Source: Corydoras sp. C115 (taxonomy: Eukaryota; Chordata; Actinopteri; Siluriformes; Callichthyidae). Taken from it: a stretch of DNA of 64,000 bases. Shown in pieces: positions 33,985-45,964 of the stretch (position 1 is its first letter; each line of letters begins with the position of its first letter). The notes beneath the pieces are model-generated. The model worked only from the letters and a program-made list of their open reading frames with translations, made no database searches and had not been told where the DNA came from. A program made the position numbers and the translations under genes. The stretch covers positions 5,576,501 through 5,640,500 of the forward strand of contig JAFMOC010000007.1 in assembly GCA_019802505.1 (NCBI GenBank), given 5' to 3'.

Positions 33985-34526
33985 GCATGTAAAACTGTGA
34001 TGAGATTTAAACTGACCACACATTAACTGTAAAGACTAATTTTCACATGCCAGGTCACAATGGGGACAGGAGACAGTGTTTGCCAAGACACAGGAACAAG
34101 ATTTTATTAACAGATAAATCATGAACACTGGCCACTTTCGGTACTAAGATGGACATGTCCATCTCTCTCCATTATGCTCTCGTTCCTGTGACTTCTTCCC
34201 ACTCTCACTGCATATCCCACCTCTCTTAAAACAGTTGTGAAGACATTAATAGCAGGGTTTCAGGGAGGGGCATTACAGGACCTCTGTATTATTTTTCTTT
34301 AATTCACCCGTCTCAGACTTCTTTTGCCCACAGGCTCTTGACATCTTCTCTTCTAGTGTATTTCATTTACAGTTTTAGAGTAGTGCATAGTCTCAAAGCA
34401 GCTTCAATATTTTAAGATTGAACCCCAAAGAGTAAAAGTGGGAAGGAAAGACTTTTTTTTTTAAAGATTTTTTTTTTAAACCTTGTCAGGATAAAGGAAC
34501 CATGGCTAACTTGACTGACCGGAAGT

Positions 34527-34619
<93 letters not shown>

Positions 34620-35346
34620 TATGTAAAGACCATCTGATTATCTGTGGAAATTAAAGCACTTAATGGTCTTTGCAGTAACATCCTGGCAAGACTGTGAATG
34701 TTTTAGAAATTAAATAGAATCGAAGGCTCTGTATGCTCTGTATGTGAGATCAACAAACACTATTTTGAATATGTTAAATTATTTATTGACTTCTGATGCT
34801 ATGTAAAGTTTCATGGAAAGGTCATGGTTGTAGCATTCTGACAGTGTTATGGATGAGGAAAAAGCATAATCACAAAAGAACACAAAGAAAAGTATTTAGA
34901 GGGGTTAAGACAATGATCAACTAGCAGACAGAATGTTACACAGTGGCACATGTGATTCTGGCACTACTAACTAAAGCCGCATAAGAGTAGTTTTAACTAG
35001 TCAGGAGGACTCCCTGTAAAAAAAAAAAAATAAATTAACTTGTCACTAATGGTGAGCTGGAAGCCTTCACCTTTAAACCACAAGCTAGTGTTCGATGCCA
35101 CTGTCAAACTTACCTATAATCTAATCTAAAAATAGAAATCTATAAAGTAAATTATAATGTAATGTAAATAGAAAAAAACTAAACTAGACTAACTAGACCC
35201 TATCAGACTGCAGGTTAAACCGAAATAAATTAGCTATTTATTGTAAAATGCTACCTTTAATATATAATATTATATCTTTTTAGATAATAAATAATATATT
35301 TTTATTCAAGGAGAAAATGCTGACTTGTTACTTTAGACACCTTACA
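33985..35346 (+). other. csmd1: csmd1 intron, no gene; poly(A)-(TA)n tract at 34526-34615
   Basis: AT-rich intron with a poly(A) run passing into about 36 TA units. I recognise nothing else here. Confidence 0.6.
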
Positions 35347-36183
35347 TATAATACTAGGGCTGTATTCAACAAAGGTTTTTCATAGTCGAATCTGATTCGT
35401 CAGATTTTCCCTATAGTCGACTGATAGTCGAATCAGTTAAAATTTCACCACAAGATGGCGCTATAAGCGTGTTTTTTTTTTATATTTTTTTTTATATTTT
35501 ACATGTTTTTCTAGAGCACCGTAAATGGGTTAAAGCGCACACATCATTTCAAAAATTTTTTAACAGAAATTAGGATGTGTAACAATCACCTGCGGCACCT
35601 GTCCCTCATTTGCTTTCTGATTATCTCACTTGGGTGATTGGTTGGGTTAGTGCACGTCTTTAATTTGTGGTTACCTTACCCGATGTTGCTTTGTTCGTTT
35701 ACCCCCTTTCTGTTGGTGCTTCGGCACCACTTTTTTAATAAATTCTAGTTTTGGTTTTTATCCCGGTGTTTCAGTTTTTCTCCATCAGCATTTCTGCCAC
35801 GGTGTGTTATTGCGCATTCGTTCCGCGCAGGTCGCACTCGTGGGAGCATCTCCCTCTGTTTAGACCGGCTGACGCTGTGGCTGACGCGTAGCCGGATCCC
35901 GGGAGACGCTCGTGCGCGAGCGGCGTTCGCGATTTCCCCGCGGAGCCGCTCATCTCCGGGGAAAGACGGACATTTGTGACAGGATGATTTTATTTGACAA
36001 AAAGCTATATATATATATAACAAAAACAAAGACATTTCATGTAAAAACTAATGCTTAGCAGCAGCCATGGGCACCCCCATGTGATCAAAATGGTACATTC
36101 GACTATGAGGTTCATAGTCGACTACGGTTCTCCGAATCGAATCGTCGAATCAGCGAATATTGCAGCTCACCCCTATATAATAC
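35347..36183. mobile_element. hAT-like non-autonomous transposon carrying a solo LTR
   Basis: Body 35355-36175 starts TAGGGCTG and ends CCCCTA. TATAATAC is repeated on both sides (35347-35354, 36176-36183). The 8 bp duplication and TAGGG/CCCTA ends are hAT hallmarks. The inner ends are loosely inverted and rich in TCGAAT/ATTCGA motifs. No transposase is present. A solo LTR (35578-35981) sits inside; without it the element would be about 412 bp. Confidence 0.8.
35573..35986 (+). mobile_element. Solo LTR (family C) with 5 bp target-site duplication
   Basis: Body 35578-35981 (404 bp), TGTAACAATC...TTTGTGACA, flanked by GGATG on both sides. Its start (GGCACCTGTCCCTC, TTGGGTGATTGG) and end (CGGGGAAAGACGGACATTT) match the LTRs of the element at 36655-37977 in that element's sense, so they belong to one family. 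AATAAATTC near 35737 is a likely poly(A) signal. Confidence 0.88.
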
Positions 36184-36649
36184 TATTTTTTATTCTAATT
36201 TATTAATAATATGTGCCCTGTACTTTGTAAGCTTTGAAAGCTTTGGTAAGTTGTTAGGGAATGAAGAGAATTACTATGTGCATATGCAATGTGTTTCTTT
36301 CATTTTGCATTCATGTTAATTTTACTACATTTGCTGTGTTTTTCTATTTCATTCAGTCAGGTCTGTTATTGTCTGCATCATCTACATTTCCCAACCATTC
36401 TGTTGGATGAATTCAACTTTGAAACAATGCATATTCTTCTGTCCTACTGACATTTTTTTTTTGGCAGTAAAGTTTTTTCAGGCCACACAGTGGCAATTAT
36501 GTTCCCACCATACATTTTGTTAATACTATTTAGGAATAATGTATTAAAAAATTCTTATCAACATCCCAATATTTTATACCAATATTTTACATGGCCTACC
36601 CAAATAAAAAATTATTTGTAAGATGTACTGCAAGCATACATTAAAACTA

Positions 36650-37974
36650 CATATTGTTACGAAATGTCCGTTCTTCCCCGGAAGAAGGGCGGCTAACGCG
36701 GAGATGTAGCGTTCAGCCGCTCGCGCCTTGTGAGCGCTCCCGGGTACCGACCACGCGGGAAATATAGCGTGCGTCGGTCCACGGCGAACGCTCCCACGGG
36801 ATACGACCCACGCGGAGAAGGTGCGCAGCGCCGACCCGTGGTTGAACGCGGAAGGAGAGTCCAAAACACTGGGATAAAATCCAAAATGTAAATTTAATAA
36901 AAGTTGGTGACGGGACACCAACAAAAAGGGGGAACAAACGAAACAAAGTAACATTGGGTATACATAACCTCAAAACAAAGACGTGCGCCAAGTACCGGGA
37001 TAACAAAGATTAAATAACAAACCCAACTAAACATGTGACCAAAATCAACCAATCACCCAAATGAGACAATGAAGGTCCAAACGAGGGACAGGCACCTGTG
37101 ACATACCCCCACCCCAAGGGTCGCGCAAAAAGGAAAAGCGGCCCTAAAACAAAAGAAAATAATAAAGAATAATAAACAGTCCTGAAAAAACAAAAAACGG
37201 GGGGGGGGGTAACGGTCCCTCTGGCGCTGAAGCCTGTTGGCTGCATCCGCTGACAGCGTAGAGCACGGCATCTCGCTGCGGAGCGCGGATCGGCGTCCTC
37301 CCGCCGCGAGGCGAGGACAGCGCCCCTGGCTCTCGGAGTCTGCGGCTGGCGGACCCTGGTGCTCGGGGTCGGTAATGGAGCGGTCCCCGACGCCCAGACT
37401 CGGCAGTAGGCGGTCCCCGATGCTTGGCTTCCTCAGCGGTGCAGCCCCTGGTCCTCCAAATCAGCGGTGGGTGACCCCTGGTGTCCGGAACTCTCCAGAT
37501 ACTGTTGGCACGTCTTTCTGTTACCAATTGTCCGTTCTTCCCCGGAAGGAGGGCGGCTAACGCGGAGGTGTAGCGTTCAGCCTCTCGCGCCTTGTGAGCG
37601 CTCCCGGGTACCGACCACGCGGGGAATATAGCGTGCGTCGGTCCACGGCGAACGCTCCCACGGGATACGACCCACGCGGGGAAGGTGCGCAGCGCCGTAC
37701 CGTGGTTGAACGCGGAAGGAGAGTCCAAAACACCGGGATAAAAGCCAAAATTTTTAATATAATAAAAATTGGTGACGGGACACCAACAAAAGGGGGGAAC
37801 AAACGAAACAAAGTAACATTGGGTATACATAACACCAAAACAAAGACGTGCGCCAAGTACCGGGATAACAAAGATTAAATAACAAACCCAACTAAACATG
37901 TGACCAAAATCAACCAATCACCCAAATGAGACAATGAAGGTCCAAACGAGGGACAGGTGCCACAGGCACCTGTG

Positions 37975-37982
<8 letters not shown>
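36650..37982 (-). mobile_element. Miniature LTR retroelement (family C), perfect 5 bp duplication
   Basis: Body 36655-37977. LTRs 36655-37103 (449 bp) and 37519-37977 (459 bp) are almost identical and flank only 415 bp. CATAT is repeated at 36650-36654 and 37978-37982. The polypurine tract is the complement of TACCCCCACCCC next to the left LTR, so the element reads on the minus strand. The interior is GC-rich with repeats of about 30-40 bp (CGGTCCCCGA). No coding. The size resembles TRIM elements of plants; in fish this is less often described. Confidence 0.9.

Positions 37983-38044
<62 letters not shown>
37980..38044. repeat. (TA)n microsatellite at the target site of the family C element
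   Basis: About 32 TA units; the element appears to have inserted at the edge of this tract. Confidence 0.93.
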
Positions 38045-38047
<3 letters not shown>

Positions 38048-38955
38048 ATATGCAAATTATTTAACACACAGATAGTAGAGTTCAAAATATAGCAGTATGC
38101 CTACAAAAAGTGGAAAATTCTCTCATATGTATGTATAAAAAAAAATTCTCTCATATGTATGTATATAAATTTGTTACATTACCTGCTTAGTTTAAGACAT
38201 TTAAATTATGAAATGGTTGTGAATTAGAGTAATATCTCTGTAATTGCTCAGCTGAGATAATGTGAGAATGCTGATAATAGGCCTGTCCTAATTATGTTCT
38301 TTTTTTCTGTTTTGCTTCTTCCCATTTTTTTGTCCCCTCTCCTCCCTTAAGCAATTTTTTCTGCATATTCAGTTTTCTTTTAACTCACATCAAATGCTTA
38401 CGTAAATTCACTGTCTCCAAACTTTCTTTATAGTGTACTATACATCGTGCATTATAGATAGTTTTCTGGGTCGTTTTCAAAACTCACATTTTCGGTTTAA
38501 ACAAAATTATTAATTTACAAAAAAGTAATTGCTACAATGAAAGACACAAATCCTGTTACCCATTTTTACAAATTTACTATGTAAGTACATAATAATAATG
38601 TAACACCCTGCATTACAACTACAACAAATTATTAACATAAAAATTAAACTTTTAAATAAAAACATTAAAAATATGTTTAATATGTAACAACACGGTGGAG
38701 ATTGCTGGACATTTTTTTAATTTACAAAGGTTTCACAGCCTGGGAAATATTTGGTTCATGGTTTGTTATTCCTCAGTAAGATTTTTTTCCACAGTCCCAA
38801 AACTATAAAATCTGATAAATTGGAGATTAAATATTCTGAAGTTATGAATGTATATGAATGATTGTGATGGAGTGGTGGCTTGTTTAAAGTGTTTCCTTGT
38901 GCTTTTCTTGATAAAATAAAAATAAATTTAAAAAATGGTTAATTTAATTTTACAG
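38045..38955 (+). other. csmd1: csmd1 intron end before CUB 3 middle exon
   Basis: AT-rich. A 32 bp near-duplication (TTCTCTCATATGTATGTATA) is seen at about 38110-38166. No gene or named repeat. Confidence 0.6.
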
Positions 38956-39059
38956 GTCATCAAATTGGAGTTTGAGGAATTTGACCTCGAAAGAGCTTAT
39001 GACACATTAACAGTGGGCGATGGAGGAAAGATTGGCGATGCCAGAAAAGTGCTATATGT
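38956..39059 (+). CDS. csmd1: csmd1 exon: middle of CUB domain 3
   Basis: Acceptor TACAG ending at 38955. It reads VIKLEFEEFDLERAYDTLTV, then GDGGKIGDARKVLY, with two bases (GT) left at 39058-39059. The donor is GTGAGT at 39060. The acidic residues in EEFDLE and YDTLTVGDG occupy the positions used for calcium binding in CUB domains. The phase 0 start matches the previous exon end, which supports joining across the long transposon-filled intron. Confidence 0.93.
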
Positions 39060-39182
39060 GTGAGTTTGATTTAAAAATCAGTTCATAAAACATACCATAG
39101 CCTTTTTTTTTTTACAAATTTAAAAACAAATTCAGATGTGTATTGAAATTATAAAGTGAGATTTATTCTGTTTTTATTTCAG

Positions 39183-39295
39183 TCTGACTGGTTCCAGTGT
39201 GCCCGATTTAATTGTAAGTATGAGCAACCAGATGTGGCTGCATCTCCAGTCAGATGATACTATTGGTTCCCAGGGTTTCAAGGCAATATATGAAG
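39183..39295 (+). CDS. csmd1: csmd1 exon: last part of CUB domain 3
   Basis: Acceptor AG at 39181-39182, only 123 bp after the previous exon. One base completes a Val codon, then LTGSSVPDLIVSMSNQMWLH and LQSDDTIGSQGFKAIYE. The donor GTTAGT starts at 39296 and one base is carried over (phase 1). The final G-F-K-A-x-Y strand is the usual end of a CUB domain. The three CUB 3 exons total 339 nt (113 codons) and are in frame as a block. Confidence 0.93.
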
Positions 39296-40272
39296 GTTAG
39301 TCTGAATTATGTTCTGAGTATTCAGAATGTTATTTTATTTAGCAATTAGAAATGTTAGGAGCTGAGCACAAAAAACAAAACATGCATAGCATGAGACATA
39401 TAGACATATATTGAATACTATAAAATAATGAAGCAGAGTACTTGGATCATTAAAATATATCCACTTTTTAAATATACATTTAAAGTGTGGCAACATGACA
39501 TCTTTTTCAGATTCTATTAGCTTTAGTCATATTTAATATGTTTCCCAAATATTATTGGGGTCTGCCAGGCAATAGACACTGGCACAATGCTTTCTACTGC
39601 CCTCAAGCATTCAGTTACAGACATATTGTGTAAGAGAGCATTGGATTGATGGAAGATGGAGACTTTCTGGAAGGTTCAACACAATTATTGACTTAATGTC
39701 CATGAATTAACACTCAAGTGGAAGGAGCTGTTAACGTTAGCAAATGTGTATTTTTAATAGTGGCATATTTGATGTTTATTTCAAATGTGCGTAGTCTTTA
39801 TTAGATATGGATGTCAAACTAAATCTTCAATCACTGTGCCAGCCATTCAGAACTGTAACCTTACAATTGAGCAATTCTCACTGACTGGATAGACAATGAC
39901 ACAAACCCAATTAACTTTGTGTAAACTCAATTTCACACTTGTGCTCCTAGTCACGTTGTACTGTTTGACAACAGTCTCACCAGGGAGGATCTGCTGGACA
40001 TTTCATTTTTTACATTCTGTAGGCTTCATGTTTCAATATGTCTGTAAGAATTAAAAAAAATCTATTTGGCTGCTTATTTTAAATTTCAGTTATACTTTAG
40101 TAAATCCTGGTCAACAACGTGAGAATCTTATACACAGTAATTTTGGGTCTGGCAGCCAATGGAGAAGAAAACTGAAAGATATGACATAGATATAAACATA
40201 ACCCCAAGACACAGGTGAAAGTGAAACTGTGTGTTTTATAACACAGTATCTAGTTAGACTTTTTTTAATTAA

Positions 40273-40326
<54 letters not shown>

Positions 40327-41196
40327 CCAGTTCTGCTTCACAGATGTTAAAACCATCTGGTCATCTCCATATTCCATCATATTTTTGCACAGACCAGATG
40401 ATTCATGTTGTTCTTTGACTTAATGGTATTCATCTACAAATATCGGGGCACACATTATTTGTACATGTTTTAGTGATATATAAATACATTTAATAATGTA
40501 TTTTGACATTATTTTGACATACATTTTGTAGACAATGTGACCCCCCCCTCTTTTTTTCAAATAGATTAAATTTTGGAAGACTGGAAGAGACGCATCAGGT
40601 GTTTCATAAAATGCTAAATATCTTTGCATTACTGCCAGTACTAGGAAGATCATTTATTTGTTCAGCACTGGTGAAAGATATAAAGTCAGCAATCACACTT
40701 TTTATAAACAACTTAAATTAAAATAATTTTATATTTGTTTTATATTTCATCATTCATCATTTACTGTGATTTCTCTGTATTTTGATTTTAAGTTAGGGTT
40801 TCAGGCCAGGTAAGTAATAAACTAATTGCATAATCAGCTGGTGACTTCCTAATCATGCGATCAGCAGTAATTTGAAGAAGATAGGTCCATCATCTTTGTG
40901 ATCCTGACGTTCAATGGCCTGTTGCAGCTTCAAATGTATTTTACTTATAGTTAACACTTTGCAGTGAAAAACACATTACTGGAAAATTACTGGCTGTCTG
41001 GGTCAGTGAAGCGCTTACCGGCTGAGCTAATGGCATGGATGTTAACACCTAAATCTACTCTGCCAGAGAATCATTCATTTGTCCTTGTCATTTTATGCAG
41101 CTAGGAAAAGCATGACTCCCATCACTTTTTTTTCTTAAAGAAATTTAAAATTGAAAGGCACAGCAATTTTACATCCTGTTTTTTTTTTTTGTAAAG
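39296..41196 (+). other. csmd1: csmd1 intron with (CA)n at 40274-40323
   Basis: Apart from the CA tract I recognise no element. The antisense open frame at 41122-41481 overlaps the sushi 3 exon and is a shadow. Confidence 0.6.
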
Positions 41197-41379
41197 AGAT
41201 TGACAAAGGAGGATGTGGCGACCCAGGAGTACCAGCCTATGGCAAGAGGGTTGGTCATAGTTTTCGTCATGGTGATTTACTGACCTTTGAGTGTCAAGCG
41301 GCCTTTGAGCTGGTTGGGGAAAGAACCATATCATGCCAGCAGAATAACCAGTGGTCTGGAAACAAACCCAGCTGTGTCT
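41197..41379 (+). CDS. csmd1: csmd1 exon: sushi domain 3
   Basis: A complete sushi domain on one exon. The acceptor is AAAG at 41193-41196 after a long T tract. Two bases complete Glu, then IDKGGCGDPGVPAYGKRVG, and later LTFECQAAFELVGERTISC, QQNNQW and KPSC. Four cysteines and the tryptophan are all present. The donor is GTAAGT at 41380, with one base left. Length is 183 nt, phase 1 to phase 1, so it could be skipped without a frameshift. The sequence QQNNQWSGNKPSC is one of the better pointers to CSMD1. Confidence 0.94.
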
Positions 41380-41896
41380 GTAAGTATTTATCCAAAATAT
41401 GTAGCTATAATTATCATTTTGCCATTTAGAATGATGAACACTCAATGTTTGACAGATAGATGATGCCAGGCTGAATGCCACTGAGTTGGCTGGTGTTTTT
41501 CAACAGACAGTTTTCTGGATAACTTGTTTTAGTGCTTTTGATCATATAGTTGAATATAGCTGAATATAGCTAAATAGTGTAATGTTTAGTTTTAATGCTG
41601 CAAAAAAACACTTTTCCAGACAAACTCTGTTTTATTTGTGCATATCTGTTTAATGATTGAGGCCCCATCCAAACATATACAACCTAAGTCATCCTCTTTA
41701 CTGACTAGCCAGCCCATTTACAAGTTCTTACTAAAGTGTATAAGGTATGCCTTTGTTTCCAGCTTTCTAACATCATCAAGCCAATTTATTTGAGAACCTA
41801 GGTTTTCCAAATAATGTTTCACACATGAAACAAATCATCTTTTCATCAAGTATGTATTAAATATATTGATTTTCTTATTTTTCCATCCTTCTACAG

Positions 41897-42223
41897 TCTC
41901 CTGCTTCTTCAATTTTACTGCCCCATCAGGCATCATACTCTCACCCAATTATCCAGAGGAGTATGGGAACAATATGAACTGTGTGTGGCTCATTATAGCT
42001 GAGCCTGGCAATAGGATTCATATCATTTTTAGTGACTTTGATGTGGAACCTCAGTTTGACTATCTCATCGTAAAGGATGATGGGATTTCAGAGCCCACAA
42101 CATTTGGCAGCTTCTCTGGAAAGGATGTTCCTTCACAGATTGCCAGTAATGGCAACATCATGCACCTGGAGTTTCAGTCGGATCACTCAAACACTGGAAA
42201 AGGCTTCAATATCACATATACAA
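41897..42223 (+). CDS. csmd1: csmd1 exon: CUB domain 4 (single exon)
   Basis: Unlike its neighbours, the whole CUB domain sits on one 327 nt exon. Acceptor CTACAG ends at 41896. It reads FSCFFNFTAPSGIILSPNYP, EEYGNNMNCVWLI, then FSDFDVEPQFDYLIVKDDG and ends GFNITYT. The donor is GTAAAT at 42224 (phase 1 at both ends). The N-x-T sites NFT and NIT are possible N-glycosylation sites. The acidic residues DFDVE and FDYLIVKDDG fit a calcium-binding CUB. Confidence 0.94.
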
Positions 42224-42959
42224 GTAAATAGATTATTTAAATTATTCTTGTAAATTGTTTATTTTATGCTTTGTTATGTAGTACATCTATTACACTAAAC
42301 ATACAGTATATAAGAAAATATGATCATGTATTAATTGTCACAAACATTTTTAAAAGGTTGAAGTATTTAGTTAGCTAAAGAGTTAATTGCCATGAAGATC
42401 AAATAAAAATAATTTTGCATCAGGCACTTTCGGGTTTTAATTATTTAAAGTATTAGATTTTCACATCTAAAGCTGGCAAACTTGTTTTTTAAATTAAGAT
42501 TGTTGAGAAATGCACAACAGTTATAACAGTTGTTAATACTAAATTAAAAGCTTTTCTTTCTGATGCAAAACTCCCAGTGCTTTAATACCAGTCATTTTGA
42601 TTAATTATTTTATATTTTATTTCATTAATTCATTCACTATAACTGCCAAGTCTTAGAACATTTTACCAGCATCCAAGCATGATTTTAATGTCTTACCTAG
42701 TTGTGAAATAAACATTCTAAATGTAAAAAAAAATAACTAAATGTAAAAACACACTATAGACATATTGGAATAATTCATACTGTTTGAAAAATAATAAAAA
42801 AGAAAGTGTCTCTTAACCAATACATTATGTATTGTACATATAATAATACATAATACATTTTGCAGGGAACACAAAGTTAAAACCATATCAAGTTAAGGAT
42901 AAGTTTTATATATTTTCTTATTCTTCTTAATATAATTTTGAAGGAAAGTATTAGTCAGT

Positions 42960-42962
<3 letters not shown>

Positions 42963-43034
<72 letters not shown>
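42963..43034. repeat. (TG)n microsatellite
   Basis: 36 TG units in the intron after CUB 4. Confidence 0.96.
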
Positions 43035-43037
<3 letters not shown>

Positions 43038-43084
43038 TTTAAGGTTGTTTACTGGTGTACTCAGGTGGCTGGAAATGTGTTTGT

Positions 43085-43330
43085 ATTTATGTGAGGTTCT
43101 GGGGTGGATTTCCCAAAAGTGTCGTAGCGCTAAGTACTTCGTAACTTCGTACTTAAGAACGTTCTTAAATTTACGAGGCTTTCCCGAATGCATGCGTAGC
43201 TTAAGTCGTTCTTAAAATCGTTCGTAACTTACGAATGCTCAGACCCACTCGTAACTCACTAAGAAGTTCGTAACTGGCAGCGAACAAAGACTCACAGATG
43301 CACTGCTTGTTTAAATCGCACAGAAATAAA
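43085..43330. repeat. Palindrome-rich short repeat, possibly a MITE
   Basis: Dense local inverted motifs such as CTTAAGAACGTTCTTAA and CGTAACTTCGTACTTAAG, and repeated TTCGTAACT. Such text is common in fish genomes as a non-autonomous DNA repeat. Ends and target duplication are not resolved. Confidence 0.4.
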
Positions 43331-43430
43331 ATAAGCACTAATATTATCACCTGGAATTCGGTATTTTAGTCACGTATTATTTTATACATTATCATTATTT
43401 TATAGATATCTTTAGTTTCCAGATTTAAAT

Positions 43431-43431
<1 letters not shown>

Positions 43432-43514
<83 letters not shown>

Positions 43515-43563
43515 TATACACACACACACACACATACATGCATATATGTATGTATATATGTAT

Positions 43564-43636
<73 letters not shown>
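43432..43636. repeat. (TA)n-(CA)n-(TGTA)n-(TA)n compound microsatellite
   Basis: Two long TA blocks flank a short CA/TGTA core. The open frames here (tyrosine/isoleucine runs) are artefacts. Confidence 0.95.
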
Positions 43637-43641
<5 letters not shown>

Positions 43642-43644
43642 CAT

Positions 43645-43898
43645 CTTCCATTTTATCAACTATTAGGGTCGCGGTGGGGTTCCCCATGCCCATCCAGGGG
43701 AGAACTCAGGCGCTGGTACACCCAGGACAGGGCACAAATCTATTGCTGGGCACCCATTCACTCACACAAACACACTCTATATGGGGCAATTTGGAGAACT
43801 CAATTGACTTGATCCATGTTTTTTTGGACTGTGGGAGGAAACCAGAGGAAACCCACACGGACATGGGTAGTACATTGAAACTCCACCAAGATGGGGAT
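43645..43898 (-). mobile_element. SINE copy 8, minus, truncated at its head
   Basis: From the 3' tail side (ATTAGGGTCGCGGTGGGGTT) up to ACCAAGATGGGGAT; the tRNA-like head is lost. It is the left arm of an inverted SINE pair with copy 9. Confidence 0.85.
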
Positions 43899-43900
43899 AT

Positions 43901-43901
43901 A

Positions 43902-43936
<35 letters not shown>

Positions 43937-43946
43937 ATATAAATAT
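43901..43946. repeat. (AAAT)n microsatellite between two SINEs
   Basis: About ten AAAT units, forming the loop between the inverted SINE copies 8 and 9. Confidence 0.93.
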
Positions 43947-43947
43947 A

Positions 43948-44294
43948 GGTGGCACGTGGCTTAGCGGTAAGCACGTTCGCCTCTCAGCACTAGGGATTCC
44001 TGCTTCGAATCCCCATCTGGGTGGAGTTTCCATGTTCTCCCCGTGTCTGCATGGGTTTCCTTCGGGTTCTCCGGTTTCCTCCCACAGTCCAAAAACATGG
44101 ATCAAGTCAATTGAATTCTCAAAATTGCCCCATATAGAGTGTGTCTGTGTGAGTGAGTGTCTGCCCAGCGATGGATTGGCGCCCTGTCCTGGGTGTATCT
44201 GCCCAGCGCCCGAAACGTTCTCCCCTGGATGGGCATGGGGAAACCCACCGCGACCCTAATAGAGGATAAAGCGGGAGATAATGAATGAATGAAT
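43948..44294 (+). mobile_element. SINE copy 9, plus, full length
   Basis: Starts GGTGGCACGTGGCTTAGCGG (one base shorter in the head than other copies) and ends with an (ATGA)n tail. No target duplication is visible because both sides are simple repeats. Confidence 0.88.
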
Positions 44295-45154
44295 ATGAAG
44301 AATGTGAGAATGAAGACGGCATTCATGTTCCTGCCAAATGCAGTTTATGCCTGAACTATTAGTTGAATTGCAAGCACTGATAGTTTGTCATACATCCTCC
44401 ACTTTCTTCTTTGTTGGTAGAACTATCTCGTGCTTTGGAAAATAATGTAATAATGGATATAATATCTTTTTGTTCTACTTATTCAAGCATCTTATTTAGT
44501 TTGCTTTCAGAAAAGTGTATATTATGATGTTGGTCTGCCATGCCACTGAATTATGAATTCTGGTTAAAAGTGCACCCATTGATAAGCTTGCTTGGTAAGC
44601 GATTGGTCAAAAATTGGTTGTTTCCCGCTTTTTGTAACAGTATCCTAATTTAAATATGATTATTTAGTGTTTATATAGTTTTTAAAAAATATTTTCTAAA
44701 TTATTTGTTTATTTTTGGTGCATTGTAATGAGAGATTGTGTGGTAATCTGTGATTCAGTTTTCAACTGATACCTCACCAATGAAACCTATAATATTGGCA
44801 CCTGACACACTTGGATGGGAAGGGATGTGTCATTGTGAAACAGCTAGGTTACTAGGTTGTAACCTTTGCCCCTCAGCTTTCGATTCCAATGCATTAGCCG
44901 TCCTCAATTCTAAAACTCACAGATGTTTCTCACCAATTGAGTGTCACAAAAATATCTACTATGGGTTCTACATAGGAATGCTGGCTCAAAACAAATATTT
45001 GAAAATTCTTGTCTGACATCAGAGTAACCTGTATGTCACTCAAACACCTGGCACCTTTGGTGGAAAATTGGACACACACAAATAAATTTTACTAGGATCT
45101 TTTGGTTTTAAGGTAGGATTATGTTTTTATAAATCAAGACAATGATACATCATA

Positions 45155-45298
<144 letters not shown>

Positions 45299-45964
45299 GA
45301 TTAGAAAATCACAAAAATTTAAAAAGGCCCCCATTCCTAAAGGATTAGCTTAATAGCATGTTTTGTTTGTTCTGTGAATTATTTAATAGCACAAACTGCA
45401 GTAATAGCACAAACAATAGCAGAAACTGCAGAGTACTTTTTTAAGTTTTTCTGGAAGGTCAAAATTTCAGCACTACACTCTCTGAGCTGGGTAAAGTGGT
45501 GAAATAATAGCACTGTCTCAGATAACCAATTCAACAAAGTTTTAAAAGTTCTGCACCTTTATTTAACGGAGATAATTAAATACCTAATTAAACAAATACA
45601 AATACATTTTTAAAGATTGACACTGTTCATGTATTCTCATCAACCAAAAATTCCAAGGTTTAAATGCCTTATAAGACAACACTTTCCCCTTACTGATAAT
45701 TTTGTTTATTCTAGGGACTAAATGAACACCAAGATGTTGGATTTAACAACTATAATATGATATTAGTAAGGTTTTGTAGTATATGCATTACCTTATTGAA
45801 GCTAGTGCAAGTTTGACAAGACATGGTTAATATGATCTGGTTACTGCTTACTGGTTCTAGTTAAAAATCTAGCTGCTGCTTTTTAATAAGCAGTTGGAGT
45901 TTAATGACTTTCAAATTCTTTCAAAAGTGATTTACAAAAATCTAATCTAGAGATTAAAAAGCAT

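Noticed and set aside
41122..41481. 119-codon antisense frame over the sushi 3 exon
   Set aside because: It is the complement of a conserved exon and its flanks; no independent support.
43412..43693. Frames with long Tyr-Ile runs
   Set aside because: They translate (TA)n and (CA)n microsatellites.
44750..45016. 88-codon + frame in an intron
   Set aside because: No splice-site context in phase with csmd1, no domain, and no repeat match; most likely chance.
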